From an uncultured Prevotellaceae bacterium (GTDB lineage Bacteria; Bacteroidota; Bacteroidia; Bacteroidales; UBA3663): DNA of 64,000 nucleotides. A model generated the notes under the pieces. It worked only from the letters and a program-made list of their open reading frames with translations. It did not search any database and had not been told where the DNA came from. The stretch covers positions 1-64,000 of the forward strand of contig ONNR01000030.1 of NCBI GenBank assembly GCA_900319235.1. The letters are read 5' to 3'. Of this stretch, positions 42,827-51,528 are shown piece after piece (positions within the stretch are counted from its first letter, which is position 1; every line of letters starts with the position of its first letter). A program made the translations under genes and the position numbers.

Positions 42827-43075
42827 ATGATCACTAGAGAAAGTATCGAAACGGCCTATTGTCTCCTGCACCAGAAGTTGCGGGTTTATCGCTATTCCAA
42901 CATGGAATGGCAGAAAGATGACATCGAATACGCTATCGCAAGTTTCGTCACCAGCATGCCCAAGGAACTCTACGATGACCTTTCGGAAGGCCGCCCCGAC
43001 TTTCTCCTCGACCACAAGCGTTTTGCCAACGACATGACCCTCGCTGTCAACCGTCTCGAGCAAATGCTTTTTTGA
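42827..43075 (+). CDS. small hypothetical protein (82 aa)
   Basis: An 82-residue protein starting at ATG 42827, 26 nt after the predicted transcript start; an in-frame ATG at 42806 would leave only a 5-nt leader. The sequence is helical with several Glu, Tyr and Met residues (ESIETAYCLLHQKLRVYRYS, DIEYAIASFVTSMP). I do not recognise a family. A perfect promoter supports it being a real gene. PrsW follows after 74 bp. Confidence 0.65.
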   Translation: MITRESIETAYCLLHQKLRVYRYSNMEWQKDDIEYAIASFVTSMPKELYDDLSEGRPDFLLDHKRFANDMTLAVNRLEQMLF

Positions 43076-43149
43076 ATCCCTAACCACGATAAACAAGTCC
43101 TCCTCCCAAACAGGGGTACAAGAAGGGGGCTCCTCAATCCTTCATTCCC

Positions 43150-43920
43150 ATGCTCCTAATCACCCTCGCCGGCCTTCTTCCCGCCGCTCTTCTCGTCTAC
43201 CATATCTACCGCGCAGACTTCCTGCAGCCCGAACCGATCGACCAGCTCAAGCGGGCCATCATCTTCGGTATCGGCTCAATCTTTGTGTCCATGCTGTTCA
43301 GCACACCCTTTGAGGCGCTTGGTTTCTTCTCCAAATCCTACTCCACGATGACGGGAGCCTTCCGTCTCGCCTTCTTCGGAGCAGGCATTCCCGAGGAATT
43401 GGCAAAACTCATCATGCTCTTCCTGGTAGTGCGCAAAAACCCGTATTTCAACGAGAAGATGGACGGCATCGTCTATGCCGTCTGCGTGAGCATGGGCTTT
43501 GCAGGTTTCGAGAACCTCGCATACCTCGGTGCCGCAGGAGAAAACTGGTTTGGGGTCAGTGTCTCTCGTGCCCTCCTCGCCGTGCCTTGCCACTACTACA
43601 ACGGTGTCTTTATGGGTTACTTCTTTGCCAAGTATTGGTTCGAAAGCGAGAACAAGTTCAACAACCTCTGTTGGGCACTCCTCGCTCCTGTCATCACCCA
43701 CACGCTCTACGACTTCATATTAATGTATATGAATGTCGATAATTCTCCGCTCGTTTACACGCTCCTCTTTGCCTCCCTCATCTATCTCTGCCTGCAGATG
43801 CTCAAATGGTCACGAAAAAGAATTTCCGAGCATCTTGATGAAGATGCCCGGAATAAGGATGGTTATCAGAAGTCCGAGAGGTCAGCCCATGACTTCTATG
43901 ACCGTAGCGACCGAATCTAA
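43150..43920 (+). CDS. PrsW family intramembrane metalloprotease
   Basis: A 256-residue membrane protein with about seven helices. The catalytic EExxK-type motif is present as GIPEELAKLIMLF; FAGFENLAYLG and HTLYDFILMY are further PrsW family segments. B. subtilis PrsW starts cleavage of an anti-sigma factor in response to cell-envelope stress. An ECF sigma/anti-sigma pair lies at 4491-6358, far away; no direct link is visible. Stop overlaps the converging gene by 4 bp. Confidence 0.88.
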   Translation: MLLITLAGLLPAALLVYHIYRADFLQPEPIDQLKRAIIFGIGSIFVSMLFSTPFEALGFFSKSYSTMTGAFRLAFFGAGIPEELAKLIMLFLVVRKNPYFNEKMDGIVYAVCVSMGFAGFENLAYLGAAGENWFGVSVSRALLAVPCHYYNGVFMGYFFAKYWFESENKFNNLCWALLAPVITHTLYDFILMYMNVDNSPLVYTLLFASLIYLCLQMLKWSRKRISEHLDEDARNKDGYQKSERSAHDFYDRSDRI

Positions 43921-44849
43921 TAATTATATTCTTCTTCTTTCCCAATCGATTCGAATGCCCTAGCCTTGATAAAAGGCGACAGCAGAGAATCAATACATTC
44001 CGACACCGTGTTACCCACGGGAACATCTGTCACTGCCATGCCCGCATCAGTCCTGTTCACCACGATGCGGCACATCTCTCCCTTTTCATTCCGATAGAAG
44101 TCGTTACGCGAAATCAACCCATTCTCCTTGCCCAAAAGTTTTTTGATGGCTGTGGCGTAGGTAGTCTTGCTGCTGTTGAGCGCCTTGATAGCATATTGTC
44201 CGGCAGCGGCTGCCGTGGCAAATTGCTCCTGTTCCATCTTATGGAACTCCAGTCCGCACTCCAGCGATCTCATAGCACCTTCTTCCGAGCCGTCGGTCGG
44301 CACAAGGTATCTTCCATCAGGCAGGTCCAACCACGAATGTATCGACGCAGCCTTGCCCTGCTGAATGGCGCCAAACAGGTAATCTCCACTCGCCAATGGG
44401 TCGGGCAGACAGAGGAAATCGTACCAGTTCAAAAACTTGCCTCCTGTCTTTTGCTTCAGTTCCCGGCCAAACGGACTGCCCATATCAATTTCGGCATTCC
44501 AACGGTCGATCAGCTCGACATACCAATAGGTAACTTCTATCTGCCTACGGATGGCGCCAAGGGTCTTGTGATGCACGGCAATATTGGTGTTGGCCAAACC
44601 TTCTGCTGTTGCTGGCTTTTCATTCACATCCATCAGATGAATACGCTGGTCCTTATCGACAATGTCGACACCTGAGACGACCTTTTCTCCGTCTGCTTCG
44701 TTCAGCACCAATTCATATTTGTTTGCCGTGGCTTTGCTTATCCATTGATTGCTGCCAATACGGCGAAGGCCGAACTTGGCCAATTCGGCACGAAGTTCAG
44801 CATTGTAGTTACGTCCTTTTGCGAGGCTTAATAGGTCTTGCCCTTCCAT
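43917..44849 (-). CDS. hypothetical protein (310 aa)
   Basis: A 310-residue soluble-looking protein with no signal peptide or membrane segment. Landmarks are SLAKGRNYNAELRAELAKFG, WYVELIDRWNAEIDMG and a PDGRYLVPTDGSEEGAMRSLE segment. No family recognised. ATG 44849 is preferred over an upstream extension because a perfect promoter lies at 44915-44946. It converges with PrsW, overlapping by 4 bp at the stops. Confidence 0.7.
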   Translation of the reverse strand: MEGQDLLSLAKGRNYNAELRAELAKFGLRRIGSNQWISKATANKYELVLNEADGEKVVSGVDIVDKDQRIHLMDVNEKPATAEGLANTNIAVHHKTLGAIRRQIEVTYWYVELIDRWNAEIDMGSPFGRELKQKTGGKFLNWYDFLCLPDPLASGDYLFGAIQQGKAASIHSWLDLPDGRYLVPTDGSEEGAMRSLECGLEFHKMEQEQFATAAAAGQYAIKALNSSKTTYATAIKKLLGKENGLISRNDFYRNEKGEMCRIVVNRTDAGMAVTDVPVGNTVSECIDSLLSPFIKARAFESIGKEEEYNY

Positions 44850-44914
44850 TGTTGTTTTTAAGAATGAATGACGATCAGGAATCACGTTTTCCCATGGAAC
44901 GCATTTTAATGCTG

Positions 44915-44946
44915 CAAAAATACAGTCTTTTTTTCATATTTCCAAA
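44915..44946 (-). promoter_or_regulatory. Bacteroidetes-type promoter for the 310-residue gene
   Basis: Minus-strand -33 TTTG (44946-44943) and -7 TATTTTTG (44922-44915), spacing 20 nt. Leader about 60 nt. Confidence 0.7.
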
Positions 44947-45054
44947 TAATCCTCAAAGAAAAAATAAGTTTTGTAGTCAAAAAATGACAAATAGGGGTAT
45001 TTTTGCCAATCATAAAGGAGAATAAAACAAAAAAAAGACAAATTCCTCCAATTA

Positions 45055-45086
45055 TTTGGTGAATTTGGAAATAATTAGTATCTTTG
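45055..45086 (+). promoter_or_regulatory. Bacteroidetes-type promoter for the slyD-aroC operon
   Basis: -33 TTTG (45055-45058) and -7 TATCTTTG (45079-45086), spacing 20 nt; start near 45092, 24 nt before the ATG. Confidence 0.8.
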
Positions 45087-45115
45087 CACCCGATAAAAAA
45101 TTATATATAAGTAAT

Positions 45116-45745
45116 ATGATCATCGAACAAGGCAAGCATGTGGCCGTGTCCTATAAGTTGACAGGCTACGAAGCTCCGGAAAATCCCAACGAAGCACCAG
45201 AAATTGAAGATATCGAGGAGACCCATCCGGGTCAACCTTTTGAGTTTATCTTTGGAGTAGGGCAATTGATTCCAGGTTTTGAGAAGAATATCGAAGGCAA
45301 GCAGAAGGGAGACAGTTTTGACTTTACCCTCTCCCCTGCCGAAGCATATGGCGAATACGATGAAGAAAAAGTCATCGCCCTGCCCAAGCATCTTTTCACC
45401 GACCCTAAGACGGGCAAGTTCCTCGCCGACATGGTGCAGGAAGGTGCACAAGTACCCCTCCAGAACCAGAATGGTGACATCGTTCCCTCCACCGTCCAGA
45501 AGATTACCGCCAAGGAAGTGTTCTGCGACATCAACCATCCCCTCGCAGGCATGCATCTGCACTTCAAGGGACAGGTCGAAGAGGTACGCGAAGCCACCGA
45601 ACAAGACAAGATCGAGTACATGCGCCAGATGACTGGCGGATGTGGTGGTGATTGTGGTGGTTGCGGTGGCGGCTGTGGCAACAACTGCGAAGGCGGCGAT
45701 TGCAGTAGCAATGGCTGCAAAGGCGGTGGCTGCGGTTGTAAATAA
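45116..45745 (+). CDS. slyD: SlyD-type FKBP peptidyl-prolyl isomerase with Cys-rich metal-binding tail
   Basis: A 209-residue cytoplasmic isomerase/chaperone. FKBP residues are visible ([21 protein letters not shown]), with the insert-in-flap domain after [10 protein letters not shown]. The C-terminal 35 residues are almost only Gly, Cys and a few charged residues, with nine cysteines in GGC/GGDC repeats, unlike the histidine-rich tail of E. coli SlyD, which delivers nickel. A metal role is likely, its metal unknown. ATG 45116 fits the promoter. aroC follows after 10 bp. Confidence 0.93.
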   Translation: MIIEQGKHVAVSYKLTGYEAPENPNEAPEIEDIEETHPGQPFEFIFGVGQLIPGFEKNIEGKQKGDSFDFTLSPAEAYGEYDEEKVIALPKHLFTDPKTGKFLADMVQEGAQVPLQNQNGDIVPSTVQKITAKEVFCDINHPLAGMHLHFKGQVEEVREATEQDKIEYMRQMTGGCGGDCGGCGGGCGNNCEGGDCSSNGCKGGGCGCK

Positions 45746-45755
45746 CATTTTTGAG

Positions 45756-46850
45756 GTGAATACTTTCGGCAACATATTCCGACTGACGACATTTGGCGAG
45801 AGCCATGGTACGGCCGTAGGTGGCATCATCGACGGCATGCCCGCTGGCATCCCCGTCGATATGGAGTTCTTACAAGCCGAGATGGCACGACGTCGTCCCG
45901 GACAGTCATCCATCACTACGGCTCGCAATGAAGCTGACCAGGTAGAGGTGCTGTCGGGTGTGTTCGAAGGTATGACCACAGGTACACCTATCGGCTTCGA
46001 GGTGCGCAATGCCAATCAGCACTCGTCTGACTACGATGCCCTTCGCGACGTCTATCGCCCCAGTCATGCCGACTACACCTACCAGCAGAAGTACGGCCTG
46101 CGTGATCATCGTGGTGGCGGTCGCAGTTCTGCACGCGAGACGTTGAGCCGCGTTGTCGGCGGTGCCTTCGCCAAGATGGCTCTCCGCACGCTCGGCATCG
46201 ATGTCAAGGCCTACACCAGCCAAGTTGGCAACATCAGTCTCGACAACGATTGGACGAAGTACGACCTCTCGCTCATCGAGACCAACGCTGTCCGTTGCCC
46301 CGATGCGCATAGCGCGGCCCTCATGGAGCAACTTATCCGCGAGGTCAAGGCTGATGGCGACACTATTGGCGGAGTCATAACTTGCGTCATCCAAGGCGTT
46401 CCTGCCGGTCTCGGTGAACCCGTCTTTGGCCGCCTTAATGCAGCCCTCGGTGCTGCAATGCTCAGTATCAATGCCTGCAAGGGATTCGAATACGGAATGG
46501 GATTTGCCCAATGCGGTTGCCGTGGTAGCGAGATGATTGACACCTTCCAGCCCACTTCGGCCTCCGGAGACTCCAATCAAACTTTACTCAAGACTGAAGC
46601 TAACCATAGCGGCGGCATCCAAGGAGGTATCTCAAATGGCGCACCCATCTATTTCCGCTGCGCATTCAAGCCTGTGGCAACTCTCCTCAAGCCCATCCCA
46701 ACTGTCAATCGCCAAGGCGAAGCAACCATACTCCAAGCGCGCGGTCGTCACGACCCGTGTGTTCTGCCCCGTGCTGTCCCCATCGTCGAAGCAATGGCTG
46801 CAATGACCATCCTCGACTTTTATCTCCTCAACAAGACAATACATATATAA
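45756..46850 (+). CDS. aroC: chorismate synthase
   Basis: A 364-residue FMN-dependent lyase completing the shikimate pathway to chorismate. Signatures: [22 protein letters not shown] near the start, [42 protein letters not shown] and the C-terminal [17 protein letters not shown]. The frame is open further upstream, but the protein begins where homologues begin only at GTG 45756, 10 bp after the slyD stop, so a GTG start is assigned. Supplies precursors for the aromatic amino acids handled by the 18633-26134 cluster. Confidence 0.95.
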   Translation: MNTFGNIFRLTTFGESHGTAVGGIIDGMPAGIPVDMEFLQAEMARRRPGQSSITTARNEADQVEVLSGVFEGMTTGTPIGFEVRNANQHSSDYDALRDVYRPSHADYTYQQKYGLRDHRGGGRSSARETLSRVVGGAFAKMALRTLGIDVKAYTSQVGNISLDNDWTKYDLSLIETNAVRCPDAHSAALMEQLIREVKADGDTIGGVITCVIQGVPAGLGEPVFGRLNAALGAAMLSINACKGFEYGMGFAQCGCRGSEMIDTFQPTSASGDSNQTLLKTEANHSGGIQGGISNGAPIYFRCAFKPVATLLKPIPTVNRQGEATILQARGRHDPCVLPRAVPIVEAMAAMTILDFYLLNKTIHI

Positions 46851-46856
46851 TAAATA

Positions 46857-48200
46857 ATGTATTACACCAAGCAACCTCTCAAACGTCTGATGGCGGGCAT
46901 TCTGGCAATGCTTGCCATCGTTGCATGTTCGTCATGCAAGCACGACGATGATGACGTGACGAAAATCGACTACGATAAAGTGGCCGACCATACCGTCCTG
47001 ATGTATATGGTGGGCGATAATAATCTTTCTTCCTTGCTCGAGAACAATGTCCGCCAGGCCCATCGGGCCATACTCGACAGCGTCGAAGTGGGCGCTCTCA
47101 ATCTCATCGTCATGAAGGACAACAAGCAGACTGACGACAACCTGCCCAAGCTCTATTGGGTTCATCGCAATGCTGCCCAGCGACTCGACACCGTCATGCT
47201 GCAAACATGGACCGAGGATATCGACCTTGCCGATCCTGACGTTCTCGCGTCGGTCATCAAGACCACGTTCACACGTTTCAACACGCCCATCAAAGGCCTC
47301 GTCCTTGCATCCCACGCAGCAGGATGGGTGCCTGTCACGACCAACCATCACTACGATTCCCCGCGTCGCAAGGCTTTTGGTTACGATCAGAACAACCAAT
47401 ACGACAACAATCTTGTTGGCAGCATCGAATTGTGGGATCTGGCAGCAGCTTTGCGCCAAGGGCCCAAGTTCGACTACATCATTGCCGACTGCTGCCACAT
47501 GGGCAATGCCGAGGTGGCCTATGAGTTACGTGACGTAGCACATTATCTTGTCGCCAGTTCGCTTGAAGTACAGGGTGCAGGCATGCCCTATCGCAAGGTC
47601 TTCACTAGACTCTCGCATTGCAAATCGGCATCCGACCTTCCTGATGCGCTCGACTATTCTATGCGTTGCTACTTCGACGAGAATGCGCCCTACGGTGCTT
47701 CGAAGAAAGGCGCAAGCGACGCGCTATACGACCTCACCTTCATGCCACAGCTTGCATCAAGTTATCAGCAACTCATACGCAGCAATGCTAGCCGCCTTGA
47801 GACGCTTGCCGAGGCCGATCCCTTGATCATCACCGACTGGCTCGACTACTTCCAACCCCTCGGTCGCGAATCCGTCACCTCTAGTGGAAGTGTCCACTAC
47901 AAATATTATTATTACGACATTAAGGATGTCATCAACTGGTTGGGCGAAGTCGATGCGGCTAGTGCTAATGCAGCCATGCAGGCGCTCCAGCAAATCGTCC
48001 TCAAGGAGTATCACAGCTCACAGTTCTATAGCGAAATCATCATCGACCACCACTGTGGAATGGCTGTCACCCTCCCCGAGACCATTCACCTTGCCAACGA
48101 GCCCGGCTATCGCCAATTCTTCAGCGCCTACGCCAGCAACGCTGCAGGTCTCCTCGCTGCCTACCACCACACGGCATGGGGAGCCATGATGGGATACTAA
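46857..48200 (+). CDS. clostripain-related cysteine protease (C11) lipoprotein
   Basis: A 447-residue secreted peptidase. A signal with a lipobox near Cys23/Cys26 (IVACSSC) suggests envelope anchoring. The catalytic dyad is His in GLVLASHAAGW and Cys in DYIIADCCHMGNAEVAYEL. C11 peptidases cleave after arginine or lysine and are common in gut Bacteroidetes. It begins 6 bp after aroC; the last bases of its stop overlap the A-run of a terminator for the SRP RNA on the other strand. Confidence 0.9.
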   Translation: MYYTKQPLKRLMAGILAMLAIVACSSCKHDDDDVTKIDYDKVADHTVLMYMVGDNNLSSLLENNVRQAHRAILDSVEVGALNLIVMKDNKQTDDNLPKLYWVHRNAAQRLDTVMLQTWTEDIDLADPDVLASVIKTTFTRFNTPIKGLVLASHAAGWVPVTTNHHYDSPRRKAFGYDQNNQYDNNLVGSIELWDLAAALRQGPKFDYIIADCCHMGNAEVAYELRDVAHYLVASSLEVQGAGMPYRKVFTRLSHCKSASDLPDALDYSMRCYFDENAPYGASKKGASDALYDLTFMPQLASSYQQLIRSNASRLETLAEADPLIITDWLDYFQPLGRESVTSSGSVHYKYYYYDIKDVINWLGEVDAASANAAMQALQQIVLKEYHSSQFYSEIIIDHHCGMAVTLPETIHLANEPGYRQFFSAYASNAAGLLAAYHHTAWGAMMGY

Positions 48201-48231
48201 AAAAGCATTGCCCCAGTAGGAGCAATGCTTT
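48199..48231 (-). terminator. intrinsic terminator of the SRP RNA
   Basis: AAAGCATTGC (48202-48211) pairs with GCAATGCTTT (48222-48231). On the minus strand it is followed by six T residues. On the plus strand there is no good T-run for the C11 protease. Confidence 0.85.
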
Positions 48232-48243
48232 AAAACAAAAAAT

Positions 48244-48338
48244 GGATGAGCTCTTCACATCGCGCCGCTACAACCTCACGCCCTTGCTGCGGTCAAGCCC
48301 TGGGGGATTAGAAGGAGCATGCCGTATGACACTCATCC
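48244..48338 (-). ncRNA. ffs: signal recognition particle RNA (small bacterial type, 4.5S-like)
   Basis: A 95-nt minus-strand RNA starting GGAUGAG and ending CUCAUCC, which pair to close the rod. The SRP54-binding core is clear: CCCCAGG opposite AGCAAGGG, closed by GC pairs, then the usual 3' side UUGUAGCGGCGCGAUGUG. The apical hexaloop is UUGACC, i.e. a UGAC (URRC-type) tetraloop instead of the common GGAA. It scaffolds Ffh for co-translational membrane targeting. Perfect promoter and terminator flank it. Confidence 0.88.
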
Positions 48339-48343
48339 GACTG

Positions 48344-48375
48344 CAAAAGTACAGACTTTTTTCGGTTCTGCCAAA
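48344..48375 (-). promoter_or_regulatory. Bacteroidetes-type promoter for SRP RNA
   Basis: Minus-strand -33 TTTG (48375-48372) and -7 TACTTTTG (48351-48344), spacing 20 nt; start at about 48338. Confidence 0.8.
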
Positions 48376-48474
48376 TTTTTCAGACAAAAAAAGCTAAATC
48401 TAACCGAAAATTTCCTTTTTTACCCACAATTTTGTATCTTTGCAGCGCAATTTTCGAACATTCGAAGACAAAAT

Positions 48475-49041
48475 ATGAACTCACTTGCCACTATAGTCAA
48501 CAATTATCTGATGAAGATGGCCGTGCCTCTCGCGGCATGGTTCATCCTCGAATATCTGGTCAAGTACGCCATGTACAGCAACGTCGTGCTCAGCCTCCTC
48601 ATCTTTCCGATGATGCTGGTTACACCCGTTGCCCTATGGTGGATTCTCCGCAAACTGCGCAGAGAAATCCTCTACGATGCCATTCGCGGCATCCAGGCTT
48701 GGTCGTTCGGCGTCCAGCTCATGTTCTACGCCAGCCTCATCGAGGCACTCTTTATCTACGTATACAATCAGTACATCAAGCCCGGCAATCTCCACACCCT
48801 TCAGAAGGCTGCCATCGAGCAATACGAAAACGTTCAGCAGACACTTGCCGCATCAGGCAGTTTCGAGCGATACATGCCCCGACTCGAGGAGGCTATCAAG
48901 GCTTTGAAGGAGGCCCCCGTTCTCACACCTATCGAGACGGCTATGACCACCCTCTCCAACAACCTCTTCCTCTCCATCGTCCTCATGATCCCCATCGCAC
49001 TCATTGTCCGCAAGCGTCCCCAAGTGTCCTCCCCCTCCTGA
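48475..49041 (+). CDS. DUF4199-like membrane protein
   Basis: A 188-residue inner-membrane protein with four predicted helices (about 12-35, 40-60, 72-92 and 160-180) and a soluble helical stretch of about 50 residues before the last helix. It resembles DUF4199 proteins of Bacteroidetes in size and in the helix-loop pattern (SFGVQLMFYASLIEALFIYVYNQYI). Function unknown. ATG 48475 fits a -7 box TATCTTTG at 48435-48442, which excludes a longer frame. In several Bacteroidales this gene precedes a GT2 glycosyltransferase, as here. Confidence 0.78.
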   Translation: MNSLATIVNNYLMKMAVPLAAWFILEYLVKYAMYSNVVLSLLIFPMMLVTPVALWWILRKLRREILYDAIRGIQAWSFGVQLMFYASLIEALFIYVYNQYIKPGNLHTLQKAAIEQYENVQQTLAASGSFERYMPRLEEAIKALKEAPVLTPIETAMTTLSNNLFLSIVLMIPIALIVRKRPQVSSPS

Positions 49042-49073
49042 CCCCGTTTCATCTGGCCTCCTGCGTCCCCGTC

Positions 49074-49266
49074 GCGGCCGTCTTTGGCCGCCCCTCGTCC
49101 CCGTCAGCAGCCGCCCTTGGTCGCCCCTCGTCCCCGTCAGCAGCCGCCCTTGGTCGCCCCGCGTCCCCTTTCGCTGCCGCCCTTCTCGCCCTCTGGCCGT
49201 CCCCGTCAGCAGCCGTATATGGCTGCCATCGCTCCCAGCGTCCCCGTCGCAGCCATCTATGGCTGC
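49074..49266. repeat. array of six GCRGCC-N6-GGCYGC palindromes
   Basis: Palindromes of two 6-bp arms around 6 nt begin at 49074, 49107, 49140, 49173 (degenerate), 49209 and 49249. The first four are 33 bp apart and separated by CCCCTCGTCCCCGTCA-like spacers; the last two intervals are 36 and 40 bp. Copies 49209 and 49249 have perfect GCAGCC/GGCTGC arms. The array fills the spacer between the DUF4199-like gene and the glycosyltransferase, and ends 27 bp before ATG 49294. Long frames run through it on both strands but look like by-products of repetition. Confidence 0.88.
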
Positions 49267-49293
49267 CATCATCGCCTCTAAACCCCACTCTAT

Positions 49294-50247
49294 ATGCTAG
49301 ACATCTCAGTCATCATCCCCCTCTATAACGAAGACGAGTCCCTCCCCGAACTCGCCGCCTGGATTGACCGCGTAATGCAGGCCAACAACTTCTCATACGA
49401 AGTCATCTTCTGCAACGATGGCTCTACCGACAACTCCTGGCAGGTCATCAAGCAGCTCCACCAGCAATATCCCCAGATGCACGGTATGTCCTTCCGTACC
49501 AACCACGGAAAGTCGCCCGCCCTCCACGTCGGCTTCGGCATGGCTCAGGGCGACGTCGTCATCACTATGGACGCCGACCTCCAGGACTCACCCGACGAGA
49601 TTCCCGAACTCTACCGAATGATCAAGGAGGAAGGATACGACCTCGTCAGCGGCTGGAAGAAAAAGCGCTACGACCCCCTCTCGAAGACCATTCCCACCAA
49701 GCTCTTCAACGCCACCGTACGCGCCGTCTCGGGCATTCATAACCTCCACGACTTCAACTGCGGTCTCAAGGCCTATCGCGGAGAAGTCGTCAAGCACATC
49801 GAGCTCTACGGTGATATGCACCGATATATCCCCTATATAGCCAAGAATGCCGGTTACAAGAAGATTGGTGAAAAGGTCGTCCAGCATCAAGCACGCAAAT
49901 ACGGCAAGACCAAGTTCGGCCTCGACCGCTTCGTCAACGGGTACCTCGACCTCATCACGCTCTGGTTTCTCAACCGCTTTGGAGCCAAGCCTATGCTCGT
50001 CTTCGGCCTATGGGGCACCATCATCTTCCTCATCGGCTTCATTGCCGTCCTCTACATCGTCTGCCACAAGATCTACGTGCTCAGCACCGCCGGCACTGGC
50101 ACGCTTATCACTGATATGCCTGCCTTCTACGTTGCCCTCACCAGTATGATCATTGGTGCACAACTCTTCCTCGCCGGTTTCCTCGGCGAACTCATCTCAC
50201 GCACATCGGCCGAACGCAACAAGTATGACATTGCTGAAACCATCTGA
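49294..50247 (+). CDS. family 2 glycosyltransferase with C-terminal membrane helices
   Basis: A 317-residue GT2 enzyme of the dolichol-phosphate-mannose-synthase/GtrB type. The catalytic domain begins DISVIIPLYNEDESLPELAAW, with FCNDGSTDNSW and the metal-binding MDADLQDSPDEI. QHQARKYGKTKFGLDRFVNG is a conserved later segment, and two transmembrane helices (about 230-255 and 270-300) anchor it. It transfers a sugar to a lipid carrier for envelope glycans. The next gene starts inside its last 23 bp. Confidence 0.92.
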   Translation: MLDISVIIPLYNEDESLPELAAWIDRVMQANNFSYEVIFCNDGSTDNSWQVIKQLHQQYPQMHGMSFRTNHGKSPALHVGFGMAQGDVVITMDADLQDSPDEIPELYRMIKEEGYDLVSGWKKKRYDPLSKTIPTKLFNATVRAVSGIHNLHDFNCGLKAYRGEVVKHIELYGDMHRYIPYIAKNAGYKKIGEKVVQHQARKYGKTKFGLDRFVNGYLDLITLWFLNRFGAKPMLVFGLWGTIIFLIGFIAVLYIVCHKIYVLSTAGTGTLITDMPAFYVALTSMIIGAQLFLAGFLGELISRTSAERNKYDIAETI

Positions 50248-50737
50248 CCCGTCGTCACGTCCGCTCTCCAAGGCTTTACGCCTCCTCTTGGGTGCATGCT
50301 GCATCCAAGTATTACTGTGCGCATGCGACAACGGTTGTGAACAGGTGCGCGAAGCCTACATGACCACCACATTTACATCCACCAGTGGCCGAACGATGCG
50401 CTCCATCAGCCTTATCTGCTTTTCCGACACCCTCGGCTACAAGGTCACTTTTTCTCAGTTCACCGACGTCGAACTGCAACTCAACCCCAAGGGCAATCAC
50501 ACCACCATGATTCTCGATTGCTCCTACAGCGACTACGGCGACCTCTACACCACCTCCGACACCGTCGATATATCCTATACCGTTGAACCTCGGTTCCTCG
50601 ATATGGAGTGCGGGTGCACTGTCCTCTTCCGTATCGATGACGTGCATTTCACCCGTCACCTCATCAGCAACCTCATCATCAACGACAGCAATGTAGTCGC
50701 CGACGGCGAGGCAACAAACCTCATTTTCGAATATTAA
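50225..50737 (+). CDS. DUF6452-like lipoprotein
   Basis: A 170-residue exported protein overlapping the glycosyltransferase end by 23 bp. A signal with a lipobox (LLLGACCIQVLLCAC) places it in the envelope. Residues CDNGCEQ then a beta-rich body follow (VELQLNPKGNHTTMILDCSY, EPRFLDMECGCTVLFRID). The pattern and partner gene match the DUF6452/DUF6048 pair seen in Bacteroides genomes; assignment is from memory. Function unknown. Confidence 0.65.
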   Translation: MTLLKPSDPSSRPLSKALRLLLGACCIQVLLCACDNGCEQVREAYMTTTFTSTSGRTMRSISLICFSDTLGYKVTFSQFTDVELQLNPKGNHTTMILDCSYSDYGDLYTTSDTVDISYTVEPRFLDMECGCTVLFRIDDVHFTRHLISNLIINDSNVVADGEATNLIFEY

Positions 50738-50746
50738 TCCACGGGA

Positions 50747-51517
50747 ATGTTCCATCCACGCTACGCCATAACGCTGGCCATCGCCGCACTACTACTCTCC
50801 AACAGCCCCATGCTGCTGGCGCAAGGACGTTCCATTCCCGTCTCGTCCGAAGTCAAGGCCGAAGAACAGAAGGAACTGCCCGATGTGCTTCCCGAAGGCC
50901 AGAAGTACCGCTATCGTTTCTTTAACGGCCTCAATGTCTCGGTCGATATCCTCGACCCCTTGCTCTACACGTTCTACTTCGAGCATGCCTCCTTCGAAGC
51001 TCAGGTGATGGCCGACTTCCACCACCGCTTCTTCCCTATGGCTTCCTTTGGCATGGGCATAGCCGACGAAACCTCCGACAACGGTCTGGAGTATGGCACT
51101 GGCAAGAAGCAGGAGTTCAACTTCAAGTCAAACCTCGCCCCTTTCGGCAAAATTGGTTTCGCCTACAACATCGACTACAACAGCACCCGTCCCAACGACC
51201 TCTACCTAGTCTTCCTCCGCTACGGACTGTCGTACAACAAGGCCGATATCTCCAATCTCTACTATGCCGACGAGCTGTGGGGTTCCCTAGGTCCCATCTC
51301 CATCAACGACCAGGAGTACACCACTCAGTGGGTCGAAGTTGGCGGTATGGTCAAGGTCCAGATCGTCAAGCATATCTCCCTCGGTTGGGATCTCTACTTT
51401 AAGGCCAAAATCACGCAGAGCGGAACCCAATATGGCACTCCATTCTTCGTACCTGGCTACGGTCCCAACAAGTCCCACATCGGATTCTCCTTCCGAATCT
51501 TCTACGACATTTTCTAA
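50747..51517 (+). CDS. DUF6048-like outer-membrane protein
   Basis: A 256-residue protein with a signal peptide (ALLLSNSPMLLAQG, cleaved near 26) and a predominantly beta-strand body ending in Phe, as outer-membrane barrels do. Segments YRFFNGLNVSVDILDPLLYTF and IGFSFRIFYDIF are typical strands. It starts 9 bp after the DUF6452-like gene and 11 bp before apbE, in a compact operon. Function unknown; a partnership with the preceding lipoprotein is likely. Confidence 0.7.
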   Translation: MFHPRYAITLAIAALLLSNSPMLLAQGRSIPVSSEVKAEEQKELPDVLPEGQKYRYRFFNGLNVSVDILDPLLYTFYFEHASFEAQVMADFHHRFFPMASFGMGIADETSDNGLEYGTGKKQEFNFKSNLAPFGKIGFAYNIDYNSTRPNDLYLVFLRYGLSYNKADISNLYYADELWGSLGPISINDQEYTTQWVEVGGMVKVQIVKHISLGWDLYFKAKITQSGTQYGTPFFVPGYGPNKSHIGFSFRIFYDIF

Positions 51518-51528
51518 CTCCCTGACAT

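Noticed and set aside
45101..46015. 304-residue minus-strand frame opposite slyD and aroC
   Set aside because: Antisense to two strongly conserved genes, with no recognisable motif.
49042..49293. Long open frames through the C-rich repeats (plus 48432-49328, minus 48853-49272)
   Set aside because: They translate into Pro/Arg/Ser or Gly/Asp/Arg low-complexity runs caused by the 33-bp repeats, overlap the DUF4199-like gene and lack a ribosome site.
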